A stretch of DNA of 64,000 bases, taken from the NCBI GenBank assembly GCA_027475525.1, contig JAMWFC010000053.1, forward strand, positions 186,001 to 250,000. The letters are read 5' to 3'. The notes below the pieces were generated by a model. That model was given only the letters and a program-made list of their open reading frames with translations, did not search any database and was not told the origin of the DNA. Shown here piece by piece: positions 36,206-46,862 of the stretch. The translations under genes and the position numbers were made by a program. The number at the start of each line of letters is the position of its first letter. Position 1 is the first letter of the stretch. This DNA is from Macrolepiota albuminosa. Taxonomy: Eukaryota > Basidiomycota > Agaricomycetes > Agaricales > Agaricaceae.

Positions 36206-36590
36206 TGATGAGTTATCTAGTTGGTAACAAGCCCAGAATCTAATGTTGATAGCAGAAAATTTAAAGAAATATAGCTATTGGTTATGAGCTAGAACCTTCT
36301 TGTGTGGATCACACAGTGCTAAATCAGACTGCTATATTGGATTTGACTAGAACTAGAGTAAATACAAGATGTTGTCTTATATAATATTCTACTGTCTGCT
36401 AATAGTGTTGTTGATGCCTGTAACATGTGTGATGCTCTGTTACACTTTTCCTATTTCCCATCTAATTATTGATGTGTTCTCTGAGACCTGCTCAGGACTC
36501 AATACATTTTAGCATGCCCAATGCAGACTTCAGGATTGGTAACCAGTTTATTATATTCATTACTGATCTAACTTTGGGTATCATTAGCAC
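36206..36590 (+). repeat. Decayed LTR of the B/D superfamily
   Basis: The last 120 bp (36471-36590) align with the 3' part of the B LTR (GTTCTCTGGGACCTGC... to CTTTGGGCGTCATCA), with CpG lost. The block at 36274-36395 is shared with 38008-38125. The start at 36206 (TGATGAG) is a guess. Confidence 0.5.
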
Positions 36591-37763
36591 TATTTCATCT
36601 TTTTGCTATATTTTTGTTAGAATCACAGCACTTATAGTTTGCTAGGTAATGTCAGAAGTGCTACTTACTAGCACCTAGTTACATCTTATTAGCTTGAGCA
36701 CACCACAACTCTGCCAGAACTCCTCATCCTTTATGCATGCCAGGCACTAGAGATGGTGTTTTACTATGTAGTGTCCAGCATTCCCAACCATAGTTGGTGT
36801 TATCAACATTCTGGAGTATGCCTAGATATTTCTGTTGTCTGCATTGTGCAGCTTCACACCATCTAGTAACCATAAGGTTACTTTTAAGGCATCATTGACC
36901 ACTTGATGAAGATAGTCATGCATAGCATTGCAATGCCTTTGTATAGCCTCTTGCTGACCTGGTAATCTGGTTGCTAAACCAGTGGCTTGGAGAAGCAATT
37001 TCTCTCACTCACCCTGCTGAGGGCATCCTGAGCCTCCTCAGCTAGGAGTATAGTTACCTTCTTCTTGGATTGCCAATCTAGAGCGCTCATCCTGATATCT
37101 ACCAGGGACATCATATCTCATGGCATCATTCTAATTAAGAAAGTCTCCTTAATTATAATTGTTGTGCTGCCTTGGTTTTGGAGAAGCTTAATTCTCCTGG
37201 GCCTAGGCAGTGAACCACCAATGCATCTTGTCAATGGGCTTAGTGCTCTCAAATACAATGCCCTGATTGTCTATAAGGGAATGTCCCTTAGTCCTGAGGT
37301 TGCCATTGTGCATATATTGATATGCTGTGCAGTTGCACAGTGACTCAGCTAGTGGCATGCATGGCATCATGGATGCCTTGCTTTCTACTTTGAAGGCTGT
37401 GCTGGCTTGATCATTCTGACTTGTCTGTTGATAAATCTATGGCCTCCTTGGAGAGGTCATCAGATTTCTTGGCCTTGTCTCTGGCAGGAGTATGTAGAAA
37501 GCCATTCTCTACAGTTTCAGCTTTTAGAGCTGCAGGCTTCTCTGAGACCTTCTTTATGTAGGCCTCTGCTATCCTAGCAGTAGACTGCCTTACTGTAGCT
37601 TGCTGAGTCCTACTATTCCAGTTTGAGGACACATATGCCTTAGTCTGTGCAAATAAGTCAGTCACAACTGTTGTGCCTGTTGTGCCTATTGACTGCCTGA
37701 CTTTGTCTGGAGGTTCTTTGGATGCTAAATTGACTAGACTGTCTAGGTTCTCCTGGCAGCTGG
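36591..37763 (-). other. Decayed coding-like stretch between two LTR pieces
   Basis: No clear gene. On the minus strand an open stretch at 37665-37411 (84 codons, Lys/Glu/Ala-rich, MTDLFAQTKAYVSSNWNSRT) is followed by helical, Gln-rich pieces down to about 36800. Its place, minus strand just upstream of an LTR start at 37764, is the place of the antisense gene in B1, so it may be a decayed relative. Sequence similarity was too weak to confirm. Confidence 0.25.
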
Positions 37764-38125
37764 TGATGAGCTCCTATTATAGATGTCCACAGATAGTGCC
37801 TACACAAGCACCTCATATTAGTGCATTGGTACCACCAGAAGCAGCATATCTTAGCACTCCAGAAGCTAATTTTTGCATATTTTTACACTAATAACTTGCA
37901 GCTGGAGCCTCTAATTACTCTAGAACCACTCTTTATGGCACCATTTATTCTTAGCACCACTCTTGACACCTTGCCGCACCTTGCTACTCACACTCCAGAG
38001 GTAACTATTGGTTACAAGCTAGAACCTTCTTGTGTGGATCACACAGTGCTAAATCAGACTGCTATATCGGATTTGACTAAAACTAGAGTGATTACAAGAT
38101 GTTGTATTATGTAATACTCTACTGG
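37764..38125 (+). repeat. Family-D LTR, 5' part
   Basis: Starts TGATGAGCTCC. About 240 bp align with the reverse complement of 42268-42010 and with 54603-54674. The tail (38008-38125) matches 36274-36395. Confidence 0.6.
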
Positions 38126-39391
38126 TGTAGTACTTGGTTGCAAGTAGTACTGATAGTTCTGGGGCTTGCTAGTGTAGAATATGACCTTCAATTCACACTG
38201 ACTTTGACAACAAAATAGATTATTATTGCTGTGAATGCTTTCAATAATTTTGCAGAAAGCAGAGGTTTGAGCTATTATAATGTTGAATAAGAATAATAAT
38301 ATTCTGGAAAGTAGAGGTTGCTCAACAAACTCCAGCCTAAGCATTTCACTTTCTGAGAATCACAGAGCCTTTGCCTATCAATTGCCTGTCTATTCTCTAC
38401 TAAACTTGGACTACTTATACTGTTTTTCTGGTGCACAGACCACTATCTACACATGACTCTTTGTTGTAAACTCTTCAGCCTCTGAAACATATTTGATAGT
38501 CCAATTTTCCTTTTTGGGAGGCCTGTTTCGGTGCCACCAGTTCCACCATTCCTCTGGATGTTTCTGATTGCCACTTTCCCATTTGCTTCAGCTCTATTTA
38601 GCACAATCCCATTTATAGATCTTTCTTTCCCCTTTTAGCACTTCCCTGCATTCTATGCTTCTTTTCCCTTTTCCCTTTCAGTTATGTCAAATCAGGCTTT
38701 TGTCTGATCTGAGCTTGATCTAGATTATCACAAATTAATCCCATTTTGTCACTTCTGCCAGCTCTCATGCTTCCCCTCCCCATTACAGTGGTTGGACTAT
38801 TGTTGAGCTGATAGTTTGAGCTGGTCATTGTCTATTGTTCTGTACTTTTCTGTGTATTTATTGAGATGTTTTGGAGATATATTTTTGTTGAGACTGCTAC
38901 CAGGAGGCTTACAGTTTTCAGCCCATAATTAAATGTTTATTTTGACTTCTGGTGCATGTTGTGTCCCTGACTGTTGGTACAGCATCATATCACTGTCTGC
39001 TAAAAGTGTCATTGATGCTTGTAACATGTGTGATGCCCTGTTACATACCCCACAATGAGACCAAATACTTGGTCTTAGGTGAGAGGTGGAACCATGAATT
39101 TGCATGAAAGTGCATGACATCAGGTGATAACACACAATGCATAGCTGTAGGAAGTTAATGATACTGGTCATAGCTGTAGGGCTTAGTATAGATATTAGAC
39201 ATGCTTAGCCTTATGGTATCTTAGTATGTGAGTGCACATAACAGCCCAAATGGCAAGAAATCAAGATAAAATTAAAATGTAAAAAAGAAACAAAATGTCT
39301 GTCCACTATAAATACACACTACTCTGAAGTGCACATCAGCCTGAGAATGTTGAGTTTGCACTCAGATTTACCTAAAAAAATTGAAAGGAGT
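38126..39391. other. AT-rich stretch with no recognisable gene
   Basis: Nothing coding is supported. One short block near 38990-39045 (CTGTCTGCTAAAAGTGTC ... TGTAACATGTGTGATGCC) recurs at 36402-36455, so this is probably old repeat debris. Confidence 0.4.
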
Positions 39392-39975
39392 CTATGACTT
39401 GTCCAATGATGCTCCCACAACCATGTCCATCTTCATCACCATTGACTCCTCCTCTGGTGCAATGTTAATTGCAAGAGGAGGAGGTGCTGGTTTCATCTTT
39501 GGTGTGATTGACCCCTCAACAGCAGGCAAATCTACCACTATAGGCTCGACCTGATTAGGGTCTATGTCAATGAGATAATAGAGGCCCTCAACCTCAGGGT
39601 TGATCAGGAGAGTGCTCTCCTCATGGTGCTTGAATATAAGACAATAATAATTGTCTTTGGTCATCTTCTGTCATCCATCCCATTATGGGATTGTGGGTGG
39701 AGGGCCATATATGGCCAGGTGCTCTGTTTGAAGATGTCTATAGACATTGTTGAAGAATGGAACTGCTGTTCCAGGAAGACCACACCATAGATATACATGT
39801 GATCTACCCAGTCCAGTGAAATTCAGTTATACAATAAGACACATAACATATTGTCATTGGAAAAGTTACATGCCTGCTCATCTGGCATGTGAACTTGTTG
39901 GATCTCGAGCTTAGGCCCATGTTGGGGCTCAAAGGGTTGCTCAGGAAACATGGCATTATAAGAGGCAATTGCCTT
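39392..39975 (-). pseudogene. Unrecognised coding remnant, minus strand
   Basis: Two minus-strand pieces look protein-like: near 39830-39690 (VYLWCGLPGTAVPFFNNVY then HLQTEHLAIYGPPP) and 39664-39392 (90 codons, MTKDNYYCLIFKHHEESTLL, ending in an acidic Pro-rich tail). They are separated by a stop or frameshift. I do not recognise the family. It ends where the A2 LTR begins (39979). Confidence 0.35.
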
Positions 39976-40167
39976 ATATGTCAGGGGACTCCTCTTTTCT
40001 TCCTTCTTTCACTCTCTATTTCTTCACTCTCCTTTCATTCATTTCCTTATTTTTTCTATCATTCTCTCATTTGCTGTTTCTATCCTCTCAACACTATTTG
40101 TTAGTACTATTCTCAGCCTTTGCCTCTCTTGCCTCTTTAGGTCACTCCCTGCCCCTCTGTTGCTTCT

Positions 40168-41285
40168 ATGACCCAACCAGCCCCCTCAGACACTCCCCTG
40201 GATGCTTCTGCCCCTCAGGATGATGCCTGGGGTCGCTTGCTTGCTCTGGAGACTCAGGTGCAGACTACTCAAGCTTCCCTCACCCTCCACACCACCGAAC
40301 TTGCTGGATTACATCAGGCCACAGACACCATCTCCCATTCCCTTCAGGCCCTCTTAGAGTGCCTCCCTCTCACTCCTACCCCTCTCCAGGCACCTCCAGT
40401 TAGAGCTGACACACCTCCAGTCCCTTGCTTTGCCCCCCCCCCAGTTCATGCCAATATTCCTCATCCAGCACTCCCTGATGCATTCAATAGTGACTGAGCC
40501 ATGGGCAAGCACTTCCTGCAGTCATGTGTCACCTATATTCAGCTCAGTGGTGAGGCTTTCCCTTCTCATGCTCTCAAGATTGCCTGGGTTCTTTCCTACA
40601 TGAAGTCTGGGCAAGCTTTGACCTATTTTGATGCCCTGAAGGAGTGGAGAGTTTTGGAAATTGAGATCAGTTTGAGAAGGAGTTTTGGACAGAGTTCTTC
40701 CCCTTAAACCCTGCTAAGATAGCAGCCCTCACTCTCTGAAATCCTCATCAATATGGACAGGGGAAGTGGACCTTAGATGATTACATTGATTCCTTCAGAG
40801 CTCTTGCTGAACAGGCCTGCTACCTGAATGGTCTTCAGCCCTGTCTCACCTTCCAAGATAGCCTCCTTCCCCTCTCTCATAGACTAGATTGATAGCATGG
40901 CTGAGGGACAACCTGATGACACAAGCATTGAGTCCTGATATCAGATAGCACATAATCAGTGGCAGCTCATGAAGTTACAACATGAGCTTCATTGTGGACC
41001 TGCCCCTTGCCCCACCTTACAGGCATCTTTCCCTGCTCATCATCCTATCCAGCCTCCCCTTCCATCTTGTGCTCTACCTCCAGCTCAGATACCTGCAGCA
41101 TGTCCCCTCCCTCTTAGAGTACCTATGGATATTGACACCTCTTGTCAATGTTCCTCTCTTCCTCTCTCTGCCATTGCTGTGGAAAGCCTGGTCACTTCAC
41201 TCAATATTGCCCCCAGGGGTTGGAGGTGTGCTATTTCCCAGCCTTAGAGCAAGAAGAGCTCCTTCTCCAGCTTCTTGCTGCCTGA
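40168..41285 (+). pseudogene. A2 gag, first part
   Basis: Same start as A1 gag (MTQPAPSDTPLDASAPQDD) with stops at 40495 and 40705 and later frameshifts. The zinc-knuckle segment near 41160-41215 keeps HFTQYC, which A1 has lost. It ends at CTTGCTGCCTGA, where the solo LTR is inserted; the A1 counterpart is 10160-10168. Confidence 0.85.
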
Positions 41286-42268
41286 TGATGACGTTCAAAT
41301 TGAGCTGAGTACTATGTGCACTATCACTAGTACAGCTACTTAGCCAATATAGTTTTGGGCACACTAAATATGTGAGAGAGTTCTGGACAGAGTCCCAGAG
41401 AACCTATGGTAGGCAAGAGGTTGGTGGCAAGGAAAGTGGGTGATTGGAGGCACTTATGTAAGGCTCCAAAACACAGTATGAGAGTGCTAAGAGTCACCAA
41501 GAGAAAGCGCTAAGAGGTGCAGGAGAGTCACTAAGGAAAGGCACTAAGAAATGTGGGAGAGGATCACTAAGAGGTGCTAAGTGTTAGCACCTAAAATGAG
41601 ATAATAAAAAGACGAGATTGCTTAGCGGATCTAAGCACAAATGCCAAGCTGTACTTGCAAGGTGCTAGAGAGAGAGAGAAAAAACTAAAGCAGAGTCCCC
41701 TTGCTTGACATGGTCAACAAAAGGTAGTCTGTTGTGTATGGTGACCAAAATGTTGAGATATGATCCCTACTACCAAATTGATACTCTACTACTTAACAAA
41801 AAGTAAGTATTTATAGTAAAGAAAGTTAGCCAATGCTAAGAGAATAAGTGCCACTAGAGTGTGGTGAACTGATAAGAATGTAAGTAAATGTGGTGAATTG
41901 AATTGTATAGTAAAAAAGTCGATAATGATGCTGTCATAGAAATACTTCATCATTCCATCCTATAAGCGCTGCCACTGGCTAAGAGCATTATTCCAGATTG
42001 ACTGATGCCAAATGTCTGTGTAAATGTATAGCCTTGGAGTCCAAGTGGCAAGGTGCAGTGAGGTGTCAACAGTGGTGCAAAGAATAAGTGGTGCCATAAA
42101 ATGTGGTCTGAGAGTAATTGAAGTCTGTAGCTGCAAGTTATTAGTGTAAAAATATGAAAAAATTAGTGCTGGAAGCACTAGAGTGTGGCACTTCTGGTGG
42201 TACCAGTGGGCTAATGTGAGGTGTGGGTATTGATGCTATCTGTGGCCAGCCATAGTAGGAGCTCATCA
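41286..42268 (-). repeat. Family-D solo LTR inserted in A2, TSD CTGA
   Basis: A 983-bp sequence that on the minus strand starts TGATGAGCTCC and ends ACGTCATCA, flanked by CTGA (41282-41285, 42269-42272). A2 gag is continuous if it is removed. Its end resembles the B LTR end (TTCTCTGGGAC, then a TGCCCAA word, then CGTCATCA), and the 4-bp TSD also matches B, so D is a relative of B. Confidence 0.88.
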
Positions 42269-42800
42269 CTGAGACATTCAAGGAAACCCCTCTCCAGATA
42301 TACAGACTGAAACAGAACCTTTGGAGGAGTCCTTGGGTCCTGTGGAGGCTGTAGCAGAACCATTGGAGCAGTCCTTTAGTCCTGCAGGGGAGGGTTTTCA
42401 ATAGAGCAACAGATAAGTTGTATGCCTCTGCTGCCTAGTGCTAATTGGTTCACATGTCTATCAGTAGAATCTTCTAATATATCATTCCCTGTTCATGATT
42501 CTCTGACTGAAACTGTAAGCACCCCCTCCAACATACAAAACACCCCCTTGGTCCAAGCCTCAGCTAAGACCTCCTCTCCTCCTACTCCTGTCTGATGACT
42601 ATGTGTCCCAGCTTGGAAATGATGCCTTCCTCATTGCTATGTTGTTGCCTCTACTCCTTCTCCCAATTCTCTGCCATCTGAATATGGAGATTGAGACAAC
42701 TGACACTCAGCAGACTCAAAGCATCATAGCTCTCTTGAACAGTGGTGCTACTAGACTCTTTCTGGACACCAATTATGTGGAACAATACCAGCTCACTACC
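42269..42800 (+). pseudogene. A2 gag end and protease start
   Basis: Aligns with A1 10165-10690: the spacer with METEPLDESLG-like words, then NMEIETTDTQQTQSIIALLNSGATRLFLD, the protease active site with Asp changed to Asn (LNSGAT). It is cut at CTCACTACC by the LTR starting at 42801. Confidence 0.8.
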
Positions 42801-43110
42801 TGTAATGGCCCAAGTTGACATTATCTTATATATTTTGTTATTATATGATGTAACATTGCATTTATCCTAGTGCTTATAGTTATTTGGAGTTTTAGTTTTT
42901 TTTCTTGTGGTTACATAGCTGAAATCAAGACGCTAAACTGATTCACTCATGTGACTAAGGACTTAGAATTCTTACTATTGTAACTATGTTATATTTTTTT
43001 GAATCTTCTGGTTCTCAGCTATCAGCTATTGGCACTCTGTTGAACTTGTCGAACTCTATCAGCTTCTCTGCTTCTTACACAGCCACTCTAAAAAATTTCT
43101 GTTGAGAATA
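42801..43110 (+). repeat. Candidate 5' LTR of another retroelement
   Basis: Starts TGTAATGGCCCAAG exactly where A2 is interrupted and precedes a gag-like frame. The 3' limit is not fixed; CTTACACA near 43080 is one option. A second LTR was not found in the window. Confidence 0.45.
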
Positions 43111-43121
43111 CTTGGTCCGAT

Positions 43122-43451
43122 ATGGTTGATCCTCATGGAGATAAAGCACCTGATGTGTCCAGTTCAGACAGTGGACAGCATGTGAAAACGACGACGAAGT
43201 TGTCAACATACTTACCTTTGTCCAAGCGTGACAAGGGGCGAGAGCCCTCAACCTCAGTCACTAGTGAAGGGTTTGGAATGCCAGGGGGCCTATTTGTGAA
43301 TCAGATGAAGGGGATTCTGACCCCAGCCCCTGGAGGCGGCATTTTGGTAGCCATGTCAACTGGGGCCAAGGCGGGTCCAGCTGGACCTGAGAGGAAGCAG
43401 ACAGTATCCTTTTGGGCAACGGAGCCCAAGGACCAGACATCGGGCACATAG
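43122..43451 (+). CDS. Gag-like N-terminal fragment
   Basis: A 109-codon frame starting MVDPHGDKAPDVSSSD just after the candidate LTR at 42801. It has the motif EGFGMPGGLFVNQMKGIL, shared with the minus-strand frame at 36149-35532. Low complexity, Ser/Thr/Gly-rich, no catalytic motif. It is probably the start of a retroelement gag that is truncated here, since no pol follows. Function by position only. Confidence 0.4.
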   Translation: MVDPHGDKAPDVSSSDSGQHVKTTTKLSTYLPLSKRDKGREPSTSVTSEGFGMPGGLFVNQMKGILTPAPGGGILVAMSTGAKAGPAGPERKQTVSFWATEPKDQTSGT

Positions 43452-43520
43452 AGACATCACAACGGTACATGTCATACGTTGTATGGGAGCCCGCTTTGTG
43501 CCGTACCATACGTGTCCAGC
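43443..43520 (-). repeat. Inverted partner of 54775-54843
   Basis: Reverse complement of the first bases after the N gap (GCTGGACACGTATGGTACGG ... ACCGTTGTGATG) with only a few mismatches, so a shared repeat flanks the 46-54 kb block in opposite orientation. Confidence 0.8.
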
Positions 43521-44075
43521 GGAGTCCGCTACACTGGAGCGGAGCAGTCCCCACAGTGCCGTAGAATACAGAGCCGTGGACGTGTCACAATGTGCTGTAT
43601 GACACGGTCCAGTGGATCGATAAAAGGCGGGCACACACATGCGCATGCAGGCCCGGCGGATGCCAGCGGACACTAGCGGACGTCAATGTGCATCAGCGGC
43701 CGCCGGCGGGCATCAGCACACGAGTGAAAACCTCCTCCATTGGCGGACTTCATGGCATGAATAAACCCTCCTTGAGGTTCCCCATTTCCCTCCCCTCTCC
43801 ATTCCTCCCCGCAATAACTCGAGGCTGCGCGTCTCCCCTTCCATCCTTTTCCCACCCCCGACGCCAGCGTACGTTCACGAAAGGGCCCTGAAAATCTACG
43901 CATGCCTACGCAAGCCACCAGCGGACATCCACGCAGACGTACGTCGACGGACTCAAACCTACGCGGGCCCTCCCAGGCCTGCGCAGGACACCAGCGGACA
44001 TCCACAGAGGCCTACGCAGGTCCACGGGGTCTGGTTGGACCAAGAAAAAAGGTAACGTCGACTTGCCCATCGTAT

Positions 44076-44154
44076 GCCTGTGGGGGGGAATCGAACCCCC
44101 GGCCTTGGGAAAGCCTCCAGCAACGGAACGCACATTTAACCATTGCACCACAGG
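44076..44154 (-). tRNA. Candidate tRNA, isotype unresolved
   Basis: On the minus strand the 7-bp acceptor CCTGTGG pairs perfectly with CCACAGG, and a perfect T arm (GGGGG, TTCGATT, CCCCC) carries a box B (GGTTCGATTCC). A box-A-like TGGTGCAATGG is present. At 79 nt it is a little long and the D arm is weak. A CTTTCCCAAG loop would suggest anticodon CCC (Gly), but the anticodon stem pairs poorly. It could instead be a member of the tRNA-like repeats downstream. Confidence 0.42.
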
Positions 44155-44305
44155 TCCGTTACTAACGGATAGATTCAAAGGTCGGATAACACAATGAACG
44201 GACGCCCACCTACGTTTCCGCAGGTTCCAGGTCCGTTACTAACGGATAGATTCAAAGGTCGGATAACACAATGAACGGACGCCCACCTACGTTTCCGCAG
44301 GTTCC
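44152..44305. repeat. Exact 77-bp tandem duplication
   Basis: 44152-44228 repeated at 44229-44305; duplicates the flank of the tRNA candidate. Confidence 0.95.
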
Positions 44306-44545
44306 GTATGGATTTTTTGAGGTGGAAGGGGGGTGGCATACCTCCCAAAAGAGTTTTCGTGGCCTGAAAGGGGCGTTGGCATCAGCAGCCATCAGCTGGC
44401 CATCAGCTGGCATCCGTCGGAGTTCGCCGGCAGCCGTTGTGACCCGCTGGCATCCGTCGGCATCCGTCGGCATCCGCCGGATATCTGCTGGTATCCGTCA
44501 GAATCCACGGGAATCCGTCGGCAACCCCCGGCATCGTCCGGCATC

Positions 44546-44699
44546 GTCCGGCATCAGGGCGGGAGAGAAGAAAACGGGGTGCGTGGGTGTCCGCCGCATG
44601 GGGTGGCGTCTCGGAGAGCGTGGTCCGGCATCAGGGCGGGAGAGAAGAAAACGGGGTGCGTGGGTGTCCGCCGCATGGGGTGGCGTCTTGGAGAGCATG
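44546..44699. repeat. 77-bp-offset duplication with two mismatches
   Basis: 44546-44622 and 44623-44699 match except CTCGG/CTTGG and AGCG/AGCA, both CpG transitions. Confidence 0.9.
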
Positions 44700-45020
44700 G
44701 GGGGTGGCGAAGAGGGATGGGGGTGGGAGAAAGAGGGGGAAGGGGGAAGGGGAGGAGCATGGGTGTCCGCTGGTACCCCAGCGGACGTAGCAGACATCGG
44801 ACGTCAGGTCAGGGGGGAGGAGGGAAGCGGGGTGCATGTGGTGGACAGGGGTGGCGTGTGAGGTAGTGTGGGGAGTGGAGAGGATGGCACTGGGGAGAAA
44901 GAGGGGGAAGGGCGGAAGAGGGTGCGTGAGTGTCCGCTGTCCGCTGGCATGCCAGCGGACGGTAGCAGACGGTAGCTGACGTCGGCATGTGAGCCAGCTG
45001 ACATCAGCGGTGCAACCAGT

Positions 45021-45096
45021 CCCAGTGGTTCAGTGGAATATTCATTTATTGATATTCAATATTGTGTACAGTGGTGGGTTCTACTCCTACTTCACC
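45021..45096 (+). repeat. tRNA-like hairpin repeat, unit 1
   Basis: Box A TGGTTCAGTGG at 45026-45036 and a box-B-like GGGTTCTACTCC near 45076. In between is the AATATTC...GATATTCAATATT hairpin. No matching acceptor stem. Confidence 0.5.
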
Positions 45097-45345
45097 TTAA
45101 CAGGGACTAATGCTGTGTTTTTATATGGGTGCATTTTTGCTCTACATATACATCGCACTGACCTGGAGTATGCGCCTGTGGTAGTGGATCTGACCAAAAC
45201 TCTAGGAATTACTGAAACGAGAAAGGATGGAGGAGTTGACACATGAAATCATTCCAGTTCACATGACAAGTGACGATACACTAGGGCTGACTACCTTTTT
45301 TACAAAGACCAGCACAAAGGTAGCCCGCCACAGTGTATTATCAAC

Positions 45346-46065
45346 TGGTCATGAGCACTGGAATGACCACATGCGTCAACTCACCCATCTTATCCCACTG
45401 CAGAAATCTCTGGAGTTTTCAACGGATCAAATTCATGACGCTAGCGGACGTCAGCGGCCTGCTGCTATTATATAAGGTGAACTAGTGGGAGTCGAACCCA
45501 CTTCTTGTGCACAATATGAAATATCAATTGATGAATATTCCATTGTACCACAGGCGCTTGCTACAAGTCAGGACGGTGTTCATGTAGTGCACAAACGGAC
45601 CCATACAGAATTTGAACGGATAGAGATTTTACTGCAACTGGTGCATCTGTATTGAATTGACAATATTAGACTGATATTTATTTACACCATAGAAGTATAC
45701 AGGAAAGAGGAAAAGTACAGCGGTGGGTTCTACTCCCTCTACTCCACCTTAATGGGGTCTAATAGTGACAATGGAATATTGAGGGGCGGGTTGGACTCCT
45801 GCTAGTGACAAATATTTTAATAGGGCCTGTAAGCCCTAATAAAATATCCGTTCATCACTCGCTAGCATCATCAAGTTGATCCGTTAAAAACGCTAGAAAT
45901 TACTGAAGCGGGTATGGGTTGGCCGAAGTTGCGCATAGTCACGAGATCTGGAATGACCACATGCGCAAAGACGATCAACCCATGCCACTGCAGAAATCTC
46001 TGGAGTTTTAAACGGATCACATTAATGATGCTAGCGGACATCAGCGGCCTGCTGCTCTAATATGC
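45346..46065. repeat. Composite direct repeat preceding units 2 and 3
   Basis: The block 45346-45475 (CTGGAATGACCACATGCG ... CTCTGGAGTTTTCAACGG ... GCTAGCGGACGTCAGCGG) recurs at 45938-46065. Each copy ends at a minus-strand tRNA-like unit, so the unit of duplication is several hundred bp. Confidence 0.65.
45482..45556 (-). repeat. tRNA-like hairpin repeat, unit 2
   Basis: Minus-strand TGGTACAATGG (45540-45550), a long imperfect hairpin with GTGGTACAAT pairing to ATTGTGCAC, then a perfect T-arm GTGGG-TTCGACT-CCCAC (box B at 45488-45498). Confidence 0.55.
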
Positions 46066-46140
46066 ACTAGCAGGAGTCGAACCCACCTCTTGTGCACAAT
46101 ATGAAATATCAATTTATCAATATTCCATTGTACCACAGGC
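46066..46140 (-). repeat. tRNA-like hairpin repeat, unit 3
   Basis: Same as unit 2 with AATTTATC in place of AATTGATG; the T-arm is less perfect (GTGGG/CCTGC). A partial plus-strand unit follows at about 46190-46250. Confidence 0.55.
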
Positions 46141-46343
46141 GCTTACTTAGAAGGGGGTCAAACCTGCCTGTCAGTGGCCTATGGTAGTTGATCTGACCCA
46201 CTCAATTTTCAGTATTGTGTGGAGTGGCAGGTTCGACTCCCCTAGTCCAGACTTCCCTAGTCCACCATAATGACGTATAATGGTGTCTTTTTATACTGCT
46301 GCATTTCTGCACTAGATGTAAACTGTACTAATTTTTGGTAAGG

Positions 46344-46422
46344 ACCTGTGGTCGAATGGAATATTGATACATTGATATTTCATATTGTGCACAAGAGCCG
46401 GGTTCGAATCCCACTCGTGCAC
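46344..46422 (+). repeat. tRNA-like hairpin repeat, unit 4
   Basis: Plus-strand CCTGTGGTCGAATGG, the same hairpin, and the T-arm-like GCCGGGTTCGAATCCCAC with consensus box B. The palindrome GTGCAC stands on both sides of the T-arm. A weaker partial copy is at 46682-46735. The flanks from 46423 to 46860 hold no gene. Confidence 0.55.
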
Positions 46423-46862
46423 ATCATTAGACATGACATAACTTTGTTTTACTAATTGTTATTTACGTCTATATTCTTTCTACTGCCCAATTCGAGGGTT
46501 CGAGTCCCCCTTGTGTAATCGTTGAAGAGTGTGTTGTTTTTTGCGTTCATGAGAGTGGCATAACGGAACAAAACAATGGGACGGTTAATCTTAGTGGACC
46601 TGAGTCCTGTCCAAACTAATTGAAATGTCTGTAGTAAAGTGCTGTAGCCTAGTACACAATACTAGAGTGATATTTATGTATAATCCACAGAATGTCCTGT
46701 GGTCTAGCAGAATATTGTCAGTTTATGTTCCTTCTAGTGCACAACTGGAGGTAACGGATCAAACGGATTTATAATGGATTCGTCAGCGGCACAACGGGAC
46801 GGTTAATCTTGACGAAAAATAACCAACGGAAAAGCCAAGAATTATAGTAACTAAGGATTAAA

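Larger units (their letters stand above)
39979..42800 (+). mobile_element. Truncated Ty3 copy A2 (family A)
   Basis: Starts with the family-A LTR start TGTCAGGGGA. After about 140 bp the LTR is joined by a deletion to the gag leader (about 40115). Gag follows to 41285, is split by a family-D solo LTR, resumes at 42269, and stops inside the protease at 42800, where another LTR begins. CpG loss relative to A1 is modest. Confidence 0.88.
43600..45010. repeat. CpG-rich short-word repeats
   Basis: Dense, irregular repeats of AGCGGAC(A/G)T and its complement, plus a 10-bp minisatellite on GGCATCCGTC at about 44390-44560. Long frames on both strands here are by-products of the periodic sequence and not credible genes. 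Two 77-bp-offset duplications fall inside. Confidence 0.7.

Noticed and set aside
44271..44861. Long plus-strand frames of 177-196 codons and matching minus-strand frames
   Set aside because: They lie in GC-rich periodic repeats (GGCATCCGTC, AGCGGAC) and in a 77-bp duplication. Several frames are open at once and have low-complexity, Arg/Gly-rich products.
45021..46422. A cluster of functional tRNAs or a mitochondrial DNA insert
   Set aside because: Units lack pairing acceptor stems, are nearly identical to each other, and no other mitochondrial genes are present.
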